From assembly GCA_003508835.1 (NCBI GenBank), contig PUFA01000203.1, positions 248,001 through 312,000 of the forward strand: a stretch of 64,000 nucleotides of DNA, given 5' to 3'. This DNA is from Eonycteris spelaea. Taxonomy: Eukaryota; Chordata; Mammalia; Chiroptera; Pteropodidae. Shown piece after piece: positions 39,896 through 53,242 of the stretch (its first letter is position 1; each line of letters opens with the position of its first letter). The notes beneath the pieces are model-generated. The model made no database searches, had not been told where the DNA came from, and was given only the letters and a program-made list of their open reading frames with translations. Both the position numbers and the translations under genes were made by a program.

Positions 39896-40429
39896 ACAGA
39901 ATACAGATTGGGTTTCTTTAAAAAAAAAGAAAAGAAAAGAACAAAGAAAGAAAAGAAAAGAAAGAAATGGTGAGGAGAAAATTCCAGTCACCCAAGACTT
40001 TTGATTAATTGGAGCTTTGCAATAAATGACATAAGAACCATATCCAGGTTTTCGGTTCAAAATAGGAACGTTGTATGTTACTATTTGTAACCTTAAGTGT
40101 TAGGCCTCAAGATAAGCAGGCTAGATGTCAGAAACTTGAAATTGAGGGGTATTTCTGGAAATGTCACTAAACATGAACTTCCATGTCCCTATATCACCCT
40201 TCTCCTGGAGCCCATTCTGCCACAAAACCTGTGAAGAGTCAGCCCCCTGGCCTGCAATCCTGCTGTCTCTCAAGGAAAGTGTGGCACAGCTTTATAATGG
40301 AACATGCAGAAACACGGTCGTTGATGGCACCCCGTTTGTGGTTAACAAGTGGGACCCAATCTGAGAGTCCTTTTTGTGTGACAGGTGGACACACACTGCA
40401 AGTCTCTAGGCAGCAATTAAAAGCAATTG

Positions 40430-40690
40430 GTCTAGACATGGTCCAGATGTGCATACAGCAACATAGATAAATCTCAAAACTGTAAAAATGGAATGAGATG
40501 TGACACCGCGTCATTTATGTAAATTAAAAATGCATGCGCTGAAACCAAAAACACATATTCTATAAAAACGAAAAAGAAAGGACAACCTTTCCAATGATTG
40601 TTTATGGGAATGGGAAATAGGAAATGAGACTCAGGGAAGGGAATTAAAAAGGAATCTATAAATAAATAAAACAAGTGAGGGGCCTCCGGA
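40430..40690 (+). repeat. L1 3' fragment
   Basis: 'catagataaatctcaaaact' followed further on by 'atttatgtaaattaaaaatg' and 'gatgattg'-like text resembles the L1 3' untranslated segment (dataaatctcaaaaac...). Diverged. Confidence 0.4.
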
Positions 40691-40841
40691 CATCAGTGAT
40701 AATTGAGGCGTCACCTTCATAACAGTCAACTCTTTGAATGCGAAACAGATGAAGGACAGACAACTAAAGCAGATGAGATTAAAATGGTTAGATCTCCAAA
40801 CGTCTTCATCCTGGGAATACGAGAAACAATTCAAAAGAAGC

Positions 40842-40924
40842 TGTCAGGAGTGGGATTCGAACCCACGCCTCCAGGGGAGACTGCGACCTGAACGCAGCGC
40901 CTTAGACCGCTCGGCCATCCTGAC
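40842..40924 (-). tRNA. tRNA-Leu (CAG)
   Basis: 83 nt with the long variable arm of class II tRNAs. Acceptor GTCAGGA pairs with TCCTGAC; discriminator A. The anticodon CAG reads leucine CUG codons. T arm GGTTCGAATCC is canonical. A TTTT terminator lies 7 nt downstream on the minus strand. Confidence 0.95.
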
Positions 40925-41134
40925 GACACAGACAGCTGGCCTACTAAAGGTTTATTTCTGCATCTACCTAGATAGTGTTCAACTTTCTTTTTTCTCCTTT
41001 TTCTAGGACGTGGGAATTCTTTGTTTAATAAGCGAAATCAGCACTCGGCGAACGGCACTGACGCCGACCCCAAGTGGAAATGCGGAATGGGCCCGGGTCG
41101 CCAGAGCCTCCGGGGCATCGACCTGAGGACTTCA

Positions 41135-41476
41135 TACCTGTAGAAAATCCGTGTAAGTGTCTGAGCCGAACTCACGACATGCAGGGAAGCTAGATCTTAG
41201 ATACTCCGGAGAACAGCAGCTCTGCAGTCCCCTTCTGCGTTTGGAGTGAGGGCGGGAAGGTCAGAGGTCACATGACGGTGGGAGAAGCGAGGTGCAGGCC
41301 GCTCGGGAGGCCGCGGGCTCCTGGGAGGGTGGCTGCGCTCTGAGGGGCCTGACCAGGAGGTTTGCTTGCACTAAAGACGCTGCAGGCCTGGGCCTGACCG
41401 CCCACCGTGACCGGCCCAGAGAGGGGTTGGGTCAGGTCACCCCGTGAGGTCACTGTTTCGCTGAATTACTTCCAGC
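41135..41476 (-). mobile_element. LTR-like interspersed repeat, copy C (inverted, diverged)
   Basis: On the minus strand the blocks 'aagtaattcagcgaaacagt', 'gacctcacggggtgacctga', 'catgtgacctctgacctt', 'gtcgtgagttcggctcagac' and 'attttctacaggt' follow copy A in order. An internal part of about 100-200 bases is missing. Confidence 0.6.
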
Positions 41477-43489
41477 CCCTTTTTCGTGTGCAGGGCCGGG
41501 TGCCCAGGAATAGCTCACCTTCTCAACACCCCAGGGAACCCTCGTTACTGTGACGCCACCCGTGTTGCCGGGCTCGCCTTGCTCGACTTGGCACTTCCTC
41601 CAGGGAGGTGTCAGGGTGTCCCAGTCAGTGCTGTGGAGCCGGGCCGGGTGTGGCAGTCACCTCCCTCCTTCCTCCTGTCCTGTGAATCCCTCCCCCCCAC
41701 CCCCTCAGCCACCCCACCCCCATCCCGCAAGCCTTCCCCTGGGGACCTGTGTGAGAGGTCAGGTGTCTTGCTGGTTGCTCTGAGTTTGGCCGTACACTGC
41801 GGACTGGTGGCATTTTCTCTGTGGATTTTATACTGCAATAAGTAGTTGTAAAAGCAAAAACAGGTGAGTTTTCGTATCTACAAAAGCGGGTACGGGGGTC
41901 GCTTGGCACCAGGCCTCCACCGCAGCAACTTCTGCAGACACACCTGGGGCATCTGCGACCTACTGGGTTTTGATAGCCTTAGCAGCCAGGATGCTGGGGT
42001 CGGAGCAGCACTGACTGGGTGTCAGGGAACCTGAGTTCGAGGTTAGACGCGGCCAGAACCCCGTCAATTAACTGCCCGAGGAGTTTAGGCAAATTGATTT
42101 CCCTCTGTCACCCCCAGAAACTGCTTCCTTAGGCACCTTCAAGTTTCATCTGAGTTTAGTTGACAAAATACAATGCTTAGTTTCTTAAATTAAGCATCAA
42201 GTTCCCATCTCCAGAAAACGAGTCAGATGAAGATCGACAGACCAGTCCCACCAGGCATTGGGGAGGCGGAGGCCAGCGATCTGTGAGTAAGGAGCCCTGT
42301 GATTCCGGGGCGTGCGCAAGCTTGGGATCCATCGGCTTCGGGTCCAATGACCCTTCACAGAGAAACTGCCTCCTCAGCAGCGGGAGAGCGGGAGGTGAAA
42401 CGCGAGAGCACGTGGCCAACGCCTTTCTCAGCCCCCCCCCTCAGAGGTCTGTAAACATAGCATCCTCTTCCCCATCCCAGGTGGTCATCTGGGCATCCCA
42501 CCTGGCAGTTGCGTTCCTTAAGGGTAGTCCCCTCCCCCCAGGTGATTCCGATGTGCGCCCGGCTGGAAGAGCATTGCTGAGAGAAGGGCTGAGTATTTCT
42601 TCTAAGGACGAGCGTTCGGGCCCCTGTGGTACAGGACTCTGGCCTAGTGTTTAGAGAACAAGTGGCAGAGCCACCCAAAGTGCCCATTACAATGGGTGCA
42701 CCTAAGGTTGAGGGTGGGCGCCCACCCCTGTGGATACTGCAGGTGGCCGCACTGCTGGCCAGGTGCAGGTAATGCCAGAGCCCTGCCGCCCCGCGAGGAA
42801 GACGGAAGCAGTGGATGGAGAATGAAAAGCCGATCCCCAGAGAGGCTGCATCAGAGATGGTATGGCACGACTTGTAAAGATGGGCGTGCATCTCCAGGAT
42901 GTAGAGAAACTTTCTGGGTGCCAGAGGCCCAGCCACACCCGATGTCACTGTGGGATGAAACCAAGGATGAATCTAGATAACTTAGGTGCTGGGGACTGTG
43001 AAGAAAGGGACGCTTCACAAGAAGGTCCATCGACCAAGAATGAGAGAGATAAAGGTCACGAAGAGATCGATCTAGATGAAGTTCCACAGAGACGCGAACA
43101 GGGAAGTGTTGTAGTTAAAGCCGGAGTTAGGTTTGGGAAGGGGGGGGTCGAGTGTGCCTGCACTGAGGGGAGCTCTTTTTCTGGTATGCGTGGCGTTTAC
43201 CGCAGCCAGAGGAGAAGGGTCTCAGGCCAGGTGACACACAGCCCAGGGTCAATCCCAGCTTCACTGCCACCAACGAGCAATAGAAGCAGCTGCACGCCTC
43301 TGTCCCTCAGGGCTTTTGGAACGGTACCCGCCTCCTGGCGGTCTGAAAAGTGACATGAGTGACCCAACGGAAAGTACGTGGAACAGGACCTGGCATTTAA
43401 TAAGCGTACTCGGTTGCCCCCCAAAATGTGCATTTTGTACATTGATCGTAATTTGGGGGCACATCTCCCCAAGGGTTCTTGGCACCTCA

Positions 43490-43840
43490 GCTAAGAGTTC
43501 TGTCCCAAGCGGACGCACATTCGGAGGCAGACGCCTGGCCCGGAGCTGAACTGCAAAGTGCACAGGAGTCGCCTGGTGCTGGCACAGGCAGCCTCTGCGG
43601 CCCGGGCTCTGGGGCGCGGCCGGGGAGCCTGGTCCGGGGCGGGCGCGGGCGGCGGTGCTGGAAGCGGCGCAGGGCGCGCGGCACTGTGGCCCTCACCGGA
43701 CAAGTCTTGTGCCCACTGGCCCTGGCGAGCCCACTGCCACCCAGCTGGGGGGGATTGTCGTGGGCAAACGGACCCCCACCGCCCGGCCGGCAGCACCCCC
43801 ACGGCGTCCCTGCTCGCGCTCCGGCTCCGTTTGTTGAGAC
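43490..43840. promoter_or_regulatory. GC-rich CpG block at the 3' end of BTN1A1
   Basis: A short CpG-dense stretch just downstream of the BTN1A1 poly(A) signal. It carries no recognisable exon. It could be a small CpG island or a CpG-rich repeat remnant. Confidence 0.35.
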
Positions 43841-43886
43841 GAAGGAAGGACAGTGTGGACGCTGCTTGCGCAACCAGACAGGCTCG

Positions 43887-43892
43887 TTTATT
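43887..43892 (-). promoter_or_regulatory. Poly(A) signal AATAAA, likely for BTN1A1
   Basis: A canonical AATAAA on the minus strand, about 1.1 kb past the BTN1A1 stop, which defines a 3' untranslated region of about 1.1 kb (43,870-44,994). Confidence 0.6.
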
Positions 43893-44994
43893 GGGGTGAG
43901 GCCACGGGCGACATGGATCCTGGAACCTGGGAAAAGGCACCGACGTGGGAGGGGCGAGCCGGGGCAGATTTGCAGTCTGTGGGCAAGGCAGCCACACGCG
44001 TGCAGGGGGGTGCGAACAGACAGGTGCCATCAGCCCAGCCCTGCTGAGCCCACAGGCAGCATTCAGGGGACCCCGAGAAGCACAGTGTACGGAGTCTGTG
44101 TGGGGAGAGAGCGAACGGTGCTTGGAGTGGCAGTGGGTGGCAGGCGGCACTAACTGAAGACATATTCGAGGAGGTTCAATAGGACGTTGGGCTGAGGGCC
44201 AAGGGGTGTGAGGCTGAGACACTGGCTGATGAAGCGGGCCGTCACTGAGCGGCGTCTCCTAGAGGTGCTGAGATGGGGACGTCCTGGATCATGAGGAGGA
44301 GGACTGGGACCATGTGGAGCCCACACGGCGAGGAGGGGATGAGCCCGAGGCAAAGCGGGTGCAGAGAGGAGGGCGCAACACTGGCTGTGCCTGGGCTTCG
44401 GGCTTCGTCTGAACCTTCTGCTGGGCCGCACCCTCTGTCGGAGCTCCCAGCCCTTCTCTGCTCCCCCTGCCAGTCGCTCAGACTCCACTGTGGGGCTAGT
44501 TTCTTTACCCTTTAGAAAATCTGAGACACAGGCCCTGAGACCCTTGGGGCAGGCCAGGAGCCCGCCCAGTCCCCCGACTCTGTGTCCTCTCCCGGCCCCT
44601 TTACAGGCGTTCAGCCTTGGATCTTTGCTCGCAGACACTGTGGGCCTGCCCTTTCTCTGGGGAATGGGATGTTTCTGTCGGCATCGCACACCAGCCTAAC
44701 CCCACCTCCACCTCTGAGGTGTTCTTCAAGGCGTCTCAGTCCCTCCTTACAGGGTTTGGCCTCAAGGGCCAGGAGGACCGAAGTGGTTGAAAAGTCACCT
44801 CCCTGCCCCCGAGTTACTCGTCCCGAATAGATGAGGTCCCCCAGCCCACATGCTAGCTGCAGCGACCCGATCCCCGAGAAGAGTGATGCCCGATGCAGTG
44901 GAAAGAAACGGGGCGGCTGGTCACGCTGGCAGTCAGAGCCTCAGGGGTGCTGGGGAGGGGGCTAGAGCGAGGGGGAGCTCAGAGGGGCCGCTCC

Positions 44995-47900
44995 TTACGG
45001 TGTCCCTGGGCTGGGCTGAGCAGGGATAAGTTTAGAATGGAGGATGTCTGTGTCCCCAGGAAGAGCATCCTCCCCCACGGGGGACAGTGGGATCTCCCTA
45101 GAAGAGTCCTTGGAATTGGCAACTACCGTGACCCCCTCGAGCCCATCCGTGACAGGGCAGATGGTCAGAGGACTTTTGCCACAGGACCACAGGCAGAAGA
45201 AGGGCCGGAGGGGGCCAGAGAAAGAGGAGTCGGGAAAAGTGTAGATGTGGGACCCGTCAGTCATGTTGTAGAAGGAGATGTCTCCCGACTCGTAGTCCAG
45301 GAAGACCCCGACCCGGCGGGGTGGCACAGCCAGCGGAAGGCGCGTCCGGAGCAGGGTGAGGGCCCAGTACCCATTTCCATACAGCTCCACTGCCCAGAAC
45401 CCGTTCTCGGGAGTCATGGGGTCGAACCCTTTCTTTGGCACGTCCTCCCTGCACACCCCAATGGCCCAGTCGGTCCTGTCCCCCACCTCCACCTCCCAGT
45501 AATGCCGCCCAGAGCTGAAGGCCTCCCGACCCAGCACGCAGGGCCAGGAGTCGAATCTCTCTGGTTTCTCGGGCAGTTTCTGACGCGAATCTTCCAGCCG
45601 GATGGCTTTGGAACCCTCATACAGAAAGAGGTGGGGGTGGGCAGTGTCTGGATCCAGAGTCACATCAACTAGAGACAGGGAGAGAGCGAGTCTGAGCATG
45701 GCGAGTGTGGGAGCTTACGAGGCCCATCATTCCTCCTCCTCCGCCCCTGCCCCATAGGCCGGGCACAGGTCTGGGAGCGGCAGGTCTTCTTGGAGGAGGG
45801 CTGGCTGGTAGGCGGGTGGGCTGGCTCAGCGGCCTCTGCTCCCCTCTTCTATCAACAGCCACAGGGTGATGTACGAGCTGCCTGTCCCCAGTGCCTAATG
45901 GGACTCTGTCAGAGGGAGCTTGTCTCCTAGCCATCTTCTGAGGGCCTCTATTTGCCTCAAAGAAATGTCGAGGCCGTTTGCCATCCCCTCTCCCCGCTCT
46001 GTCTTCATCACCTAAATCACTAAAGTGGGTTAGTGTCTTTATTCTCAAGAATTATAGGACTTTGAATCCATGGGGGATGGAGCCCCAGAGCCCTCAAGAA
46101 GTTGACAGCCACTGACCTGCGTGAAGTGTTGACTTTTTCCACTCTGCAATGAGAGAGAGAAATGTGTGTGGGGTGGTGGGGGGAGAGAGAGAGAGGGAGG
46201 GAGGGAGGGAGGGGTGGCGGGGAGGCACTGACAGGTCTTATGATAAGAACCGGAAGCTCATGTGAGTGGAGTGATGACAAGAAGGTAGAACTTACTGAGC
46301 TCTTCCAGGAGTTTCTCTGAAAAAGAAACAGAAATACTCAGTGACCTTCTGTAAGGGACGTGAGGGAGGGGACATGGTGTGAGTAGCTGTTAAGTCATGA
46401 CTACCTGATTGCAGAATCACTACCAATAATGAAAAACAAGGTTATGTCCTCTCTTCTAAGAAAGACGCGGGAAGTCCCTACAGGCTTGAGGCCAGGCCTT
46501 TCCTCATTCACTAGGAAATCGCCTTAGCAGTGAGGATAGTGCCTTGGGGCAAGTAGGAAGGAAACATCAGGTCTAGTGTCTCAGTTAGAACCGGTTCTGA
46601 CTACTTCTGCACCCAACCCCTGTTTTCCCTCATACTGGGTATCAGTGCTTCCAGGAGCCTCGTAGTCCCCTCTGCCTTGCAGAGTCCGAGAATCAGACAT
46701 CTTCCACTGACCAGCATGCCGGAGTCCCGGCTCCCACCTCACCTGGAAGCATGCCCGACAGGCAGCCTGGGGTTCAACGACGTACCTGTGGAGCTGAATT
46801 CCCCCTTCCTCTGCCTGGATCGGTCCTGGTATAGTCTCCAGGTGAAGAACACGGACCCGATGATGAGAATGCCTAGGACCACCAAGATGACGGCCACAGC
46901 CACTGTCCACGGGGTCAGCCTTGGCAAGAAGGGAGCTGCAACAAAACCCCCGAGGAGGACAGTTGTTGAGAAGCACTGAGCAAGTCCAACTCTCCTTCCA
47001 CAGCAGGGTGAGCAGAGCCCCTCCCATTCCTCCCAAGCGGAAAATAGCCCCTCCCGTGCCACCGAAGCTCTTCAGAAAAAGTTTGATCCTGGGTAGGAGA
47101 GAACAGAGAAAGGGAGGGATGAAGACAAACAAGGGCCACTTGGGGACAGAGCCTGTGAAATCAAGAAGATAATGGACCAATTCATGTCATCATGGAAGTT
47201 GCTCCCTAACGATCAGTGCGGGATGGGAGCCAAGGGGATAGGGGAAGTAAACGAGGAAGGGGAAATGTTCCCTCTGCGGGCAGCAGCATGGGACTCAATG
47301 GCCAGAGAAAGAGGAACAGTTCCTGCCTGGACCGAGGTAGCATTTGGGGAGGAAAGAGATTTGCCTCCCTGAGAACGCAGGGAGCCCAGACGAGCTGTCG
47401 CCTGGGGTGGGGAGCAGAACGGGGGCCAGAGTCAGGGCCGGAGGGCAGCTCAGTCTTCCCACTTCCTCCAGGAGGGCTCTGGGCCAGGAAGCCCCCTGGG
47501 GCGAAGCTTCTCCATCTAAGGCATGTCTCCGAAGATGGAAAAGCTTGAATTTCTGAGGCCTCAGCAGAGTTTATGCCTTGAGGATCTTTACTCTTTAGGT
47601 GAAGTGTGGGGGCCCCCGTGAGTGGTCAGGAGTTGAGGTGGAAAGTGGGCCGCCTGCCACGGGTCCTGCCGGCCGCCGTCCCGGACGAGGCGGCCCCACC
47701 CCATGTCAGGTAGGGACCGGCTCTGGGTTCACTGACCTGCCATGGAAATCTCTGCCTCTTTCTCTCGGCCAAGAAGGGGGTTCCTGATGTGGCAGGACAC
47801 ACTCTCCACAGAGCTGTCCGTGACGACCACGGTGGCCGCCACTGTGAAGAGGCCCTGCGCATCAGGGCTCCTGGACTCTGACGCAGAGGGCAGCGTCTCT

Positions 47901-50269
47901 CCCTGGGGAGTCCTCCACTGCACCTGGGGCTCCGGGTACCACCCCACGGAGGTGCACTCCAGCCGGGTCGCTCTGCTCTCCTGCACCCCCATGTGGATGT
48001 GGGGGATGGAGCCCAGAGCTGTGGAGAGAGAAGCCCAGGTTTCTCTTTCAGTGGACACCCTTCAGGGAGCCCCACAACCAGAGAGCTGCAGGGCTCGAGG
48101 GACATAAGCATGGGGAGAGGGAACGAGGGGACCCGTCTCCTCATTTCATCACACAAAGAAACTGAGGCGTAAATAAAAGGGGCCCCATAACCTCATGAGA
48201 GAGTGGTTCTGTGTGGGGATTGAGGGTGTGTAATGTGGGCAGGACCCCGATGGGCAGACGTGGGGTGCTAGTCCAGTCAGCAGGACAGTGAGCCCCATGG
48301 CCGCCGGTGGGTCAGCGGTCCAGGCTGGGAACTCCAGAGCTGGGAGGGAGCTATGTGGTCGGAACTCTATGTGAGGTGCTAGGGAGAGGAGAGCTGGGGC
48401 CAGGTATTTAAGGAGGAGGCGGCAAGGAGCATCCTAGAGGAGAAGGGGGAGTGAAGGGCTTTGGCACCAAGCTCATAGCTAACAATTTAAATCTTTAGCT
48501 GTGATGCTGATTCAAGGATTTTCTTAAATGTTTTCAGCCTCATTTTCCCTCACACAATTATGTCCTAACATAAATCTACACCCGCTTTTCCTGTTAGTTC
48601 AGCCTACTTATTTCCTCACAATGCCACAAGTACAGGAAAACACCGGCTGCAGAAAAGGGTCATTAAATGCATGTCCATAACCTCTGGTCGAAATCCACAC
48701 TCCAAGTGCATGTGAATCTGTGAGAATGTGCATTTTTCATGGAAAGGGCTGCCACTTACAAAAAAAAAAAAAGATATTCATATATCATACAATGTAGAGC
48801 AGGCTGGGGTGCAGTAATAATATTTTTAAAGCATGCAATGCTTTTAGAATTGACAAAACAGTTTCTCCTATATTGTCTAATTTTATTTCATTCTTGCAAA
48901 ATCCGTGTTGTATAGATGCTTCCCCAGTTTTCACAGTAGGAAACACAGCTCGGAAAGAGACTCACCTGATGCCAGGCCCTAGGAAGGGGAAGTCAGGACT
49001 CCGCGCACACTGTCCTCCTGAGGGCTGACTGCCTTGTTCGCTCTGCGTTGTGGCTTGAAGCCGAAAACAGAAGCGGAACCTCCCCCGGTAGGGCAGGACT
49101 GCGAACAGGCCCCCGGGCTTTGGGATCTTAGGAGGTCGGTCGCTGCTGTTTTGGATACTGACCCATGAAGCAGCCTCAGAATGTGCGGGGGGCGGCGGGG
49201 GCGCTCACAGAGCCTCCAGTCATGGCGAAGACCCGGCTGCGCGCGAACGTTCGTTCTGGGCCTTAGGCAAGTGCGCGGTGTGCGACAGGACAGAACGTTA
49301 CACAGCCATCGCCGCCCGCACTGCCTGACTTGGTAAAACGAGGAAATGCTTTTCCGATAACGGAGAGGAAAAGGCAGGAGGCACGTGATATAAATTTCCA
49401 CGAGACAGACGGGTCACCACCGCTGCCTCCGCTCTCAACCCGATCCCCTTCCCGCTCACCCCCGCTGGGTCAACCTGACCTGACCTAAAAGGGGTGCGGG
49501 GATTGAGTGTGCGGGTTTCCCGGACCTAAAAGGGGTGCGGGGATTGAGTGAGCGGGTTTCCCGGGAGACGCGCGCCCCTGGGAGTCGCGGAGGAGGCCAC
49601 GCGCGTGCTCACCTGCCACGGTCAGGCGCGCGCGGGCCTCCCCGGAGCGGTCGCCCTGCCGGAAGAAGCAGCGGTACTCCCCGTCGTCCGAGGCCTGGAC
49701 CCGTCGGATCCTCAGGGCCACGCGGCCCTGCGCGATGTCGCCCTGCACCAGCTCGGCTCTGCCCCGGTACGCGGCCATCTGCTCCGCGTCCTGCGCGCGT
49801 CCGTCGCGGTGCGCCAGCACGGCCGGCGACAGCTGCTCCCGGAACCAGCGCAGCTCCATGCGCGCCGCGCTCTCGTTGGAGGACAGGCGGCAGGGCAGCT
49901 CGGCGGCCTCGCCCACCATGGCCAGGATGGGCTCCGGGGGCCCGACCACGTCGAAAGGAGCTGCCGGAACCGAGTGGTCGGACGGGCTGCGGGCACGCGG
50001 CCCGAGGACCCGCGAGGCCAGTTCCCGCCCAAGGGTCGTCTCTCCCGCCATTTCCCTCAGCGTCCATTTGGACCCCAGTGGTTGTCGCGAGGGGGACCGA
50101 AGTGGGATTGTTTACATGTACTGAGACTTCTCTACCCTGCAGGCCCGAGACAGGGGAGGGGCACAGGGGAGGGGCACAGGGGAGACCCACCGAAATGCAA
50201 GCCGGGCAGCTGCAGGAGGGTGAGCGCCAGCAGACGCACGCCGAGGCGGGGCGCCGGGCCTGCGGCCAT
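44995..50269 (-). CDS. BTN1A1: BTN1A1, butyrophilin subfamily 1 member A1
   Basis: Seven coding exons on the minus strand: 50269-50191, 49960-49613, 48018-47737, 46935-46786, 46316-46296, 46143-46117, 45668-44995. Lengths 79, 348, 282, 150, 21, 27, 674 nt; phases close to exactly 526 aa, the length I recall for human. Residues 1-26 are a signal peptide (MAAGPAPRLGVRLLALTLLQ). IgV domain about 27-143 with Cys50-Cys124 and a NES glycosylation site at 55. IgC domain about 144-237 with Cys164-Cys218 (WYPEPQVQW). Transmembrane helix about 246-269 (WTVAVAVILVVLGILIIGSV). A short coiled-coil stem is encoded by two tiny exons (EKLLEELKWKKSTLHA). B30.2/PRY-SPRY domain from 304 on, with VTLDPDTAHPHLFLYEGSK, DRFD-like RFDSWPCVLGRE, GRHYWEVEVGD and GFWAVELYGNGYWAL. 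Type I membrane glycoprotein; in lactating mammary gland it binds xanthine oxidoreductase and organises milk-fat globule secretion. Confidence 0.97.
48830..48990 (+). repeat. MIR-like fragment in BTN1A1 intron 2
   Basis: 'atgcttccccagttttcaca' and 'gtaggaaacacagctcgg' fit the MIR tail region. Diverged; extent uncertain. Confidence 0.4.
49483..49564 (+). repeat. 41-bp tandem duplication in BTN1A1 intron 2
   Basis: Two head-to-tail copies of a 41-base unit beginning acctaaaaggggtgcgggga; they differ at a single base (gagtgt against gagtga). It lies about 50 bases from the exon-2 donor. Confidence 0.92.
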
Positions 50270-52030
50270 CTCCCCCTGTGCTAAAGTCTGTCGGGAGACG
50301 AAGGGACAGGAGGGGGCCCGGGTCACTGTTCGCCCCGCCTCCCCACAGCCTCCGCGCCGGCCTCTCCCACCCGGCGGTGCAGACCTCTCCCCCGCCCCCA
50401 AGGCGGGTCCAGCTTGCACAGAACAGCCACATGGGCCCCCAAACTCCAAGGGGACTCGGGAGACGTAACTGTACGGTGCAGCGCCCACAAATCGGGTGCC
50501 TGTGAGTGAACAGATCTGGGAACCACTGCCCTGAAACGCTTTTCTTCCAAATACAGGAATTTGGTTTTGCTTTTCGCGATGATAATAGGGATGAAGTGGT
50601 GGAGGCACAGGTGGGGTCCAGGGGAATGAAGCCGGGGAGAAAAGGGGAGAAAAGACCCGACGGGAAAGGGGAGTGGAGGGCGGGAAGGGCAGGGCGCCTG
50701 GGGCCCACGAAGGAAGGCACAGAGGGACAAGAGATGCCTCCTGCCCGCTGCCCATGGGGGCTGAGAGGAACCACGGATACTAACCTCAGATCTTGGAGGA
50801 AAAGGCACCAAGAAGCCACTGCCACCAGGTGAGAACGCTGGCTGTGGCCCCAGGGGCAAAGTTAAAGGCAGCGGAGGAGGAAGGGGCGGTGCTCCAAGAA
50901 AGCCAGCCCCCCTCCCCACGCATTTACTTTGCAAAAGAAGGGCAGGTTTCCCACAAAGGAAGGGGCTATGCAGCTCAGAGCAAGGACCTGCACGGATGAG
51001 CTGGACTAAGCAAGAGGGGGTAGAGTGAAAGGGGAAGGCAGAGGTCAAGGAAACACCCGGATGAGGATAAGAACCAGGCCAGAGACTTCACCTCTCCCTG
51101 CTTGAAGCGGGCTTTTTGTCTCTATCGTGGGAATAGTGTTAGTAACCTTCTTCAGAGGGGGGATGGGCGATTAACTGAGATTAAGCATGTCAAGCACTCA
51201 GGCAAGTCATTCTCTTGTTTGCATGGGCTGCAGACTCCTCCGTGTGATGCATTTTTCAGGGCCCAGAGCTGCCTCCCCAGAAGCAGCTTTTTCTTATTTG
51301 GGGCTAAACCTGTTACTGTTGTGGAAACATTTAAAAATGTGGGAGAAGATTTTTTTAAAGTAGAAATCACCCGTAATGCTTCCGACTAATGACAGCCTGT
51401 TTCTGCATCCCAGAGCATGTCCCCCCCCCCCCTTTATGTCGTCAAAGCCAGAACTGTGAGGCCTTGCGCGGTGTGAAACGTCAACAGCTACATAACATCG
51501 TGTTGTTGAGTCTTCTGATTCCCGAGTGGAACGTCTTAATTGTGTATTACAAAAGCGCACTTCACACGTAAGACTTTGTTCGCATCACTGATAGTTTCCT
51601 GATACACTTTCTGATAAATTCCCAGAAATACAGACATCAGGTCACAGGGTGTGGGGTTATGGCCACAGTGCCTCCCTGAAACGCCGAATCTGTCTCTCCA
51701 TCAAGGCGACTGATCTGCTCACGTAATTCCTGTGTGTGTGGGTGTGTGTGGGGGGGTCCTTCTCACCGTCGCTAATGGCGGGGGAATAGGTCTGGCTGTT
51801 TCCTCACTACGCATAGAACCCGGTGCTGTTTCTTCTCAATCTGTATGAGCCTTTTATAAACTGGAGGTGTCAGCTCTGCATTATATTTGTGACAAATATC
51901 TTTTACCACTCCAGTTTGTTCTTGGCCTTTTAACTGGGACTGTGATTAAGACCAACAAAAGGGAATCACCCAGTTGCCCCACCAGAATGCAGGAGAATGA
52001 CTTCCCAAATGCAAAGGTGAGCATGTCACC

Positions 52031-52057
52031 TTTTTTTTTTTTTTTTTTTTTTTTTTT
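52031..52057 (+). repeat. Poly(T) run
   Basis: A run of about 27 T with no other structure, possibly the poly(A) tail of a lost minus-strand retroelement. Confidence 0.9.
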
Positions 52058-53242
52058 GCTTAAAAGTCCAGACATGCTCCTAGCCACGCCAGTACCAAGG
52101 GCAGCACCTTAGTCTGGTCCGGACAATGCTGAAGGGTCTGCTCAGCTCCCCCTTCTGCTGATGGCCCACCCACCTGCTGGCAGAGCTGAGGTGGGGGTGG
52201 GGGGAGATGTGGTTGTCTCAGCCCACGCAGCACTCAGGCCTGCAGGTACCAGCACTGTGTCTTTCCAGCGGCCGGCTCTCCACATCGTGGGGCCACGGCT
52301 TGGGGTCCTGGGCTCATCTCTTTTGCATGTAGCTAAACCCGGTGAAGACAAAGGACTGGGGAGCATGGTGTCGCGTACAGCACTGGATTCTGTGGCTGGC
52401 TAGCGAGGCTTGCAGTCACCCGGTCCTTCCTGGGACCACCAGTGCTGGTGCCTGGTACCCATCAGACATGACCTAATGACACGTTGACTTTGCACTGACA
52501 TACTTCCCCCACTGGGGCCTGCGTTAGATCTGCATGCTGATACCACCACAGAGTCGGCTTACACAGGGGAGGGCACGGAAGTGGGGAGCCTGGGAAGACG
52601 GGGATGGGGTTCTGCGCAGCAGACGGCTAGTGGGGTGGAGGGAGCTGGAACGTGCCTGGGGAGAAGGGGCTGAGGCCCGGCTAAGGGTGGCTTCTCTCAG
52701 TCATTCCTGGAGGTGTTTTGCAGTGGAGAGTTCCTCGAATTAACAAAATGGGTGAATGGGAGGGACTTACGAGGGCCAATGAAATGAGGTCAGACTGAGC
52801 AAGGGAAAAGGGGGTGCAGCGACCAGGGGTCACCTGCTGGGACAGAGCCCTCTGGACAGGTTATGTTCATTCTCTGGAGGACTGGCTCAAGGAAACAGGA
52901 GACTTTAGGAGGAGACCATGAATTTATTCACCTTGTATTCTTCTCGTCACAGCTGTCAGCCTGGTGCCCTCATCAGACCTTGTCTCAGTCAAAGTTCCCC
53001 CAAAAGCAGACTCTGAGACAGATACGGAGGCGGCATTTTGTTTGGGACATGAGACAGGGGAGACCCAGCAAAGAGCGTGACAACACTTGGGTTACTGTGT
53101 GGTTGCCCAGGGCTCAGTCCTGCTGGGGACTCTCTGTGGAAGTCACCCAACTCAGAACCTCCACTGAGGGGCAAGAACGCAGGGGGTTATTCCCAATCCA
53201 GCCCCTCACTGCCCGAGGATCTTCTAGGATGAACGCCAACAG

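Noticed and set aside
43479..44689. Overlapping open frames of 180-240 codons
   Set aside because: They fall in the BTN1A1 3' untranslated region and a GC-rich block; residues are low complexity and the frames overlap on both strands.
49535..50468. 250- and 306-codon plus-strand frames
   Set aside because: They are antisense to BTN1A1 exons 1 and 2, which explain the lack of stops.
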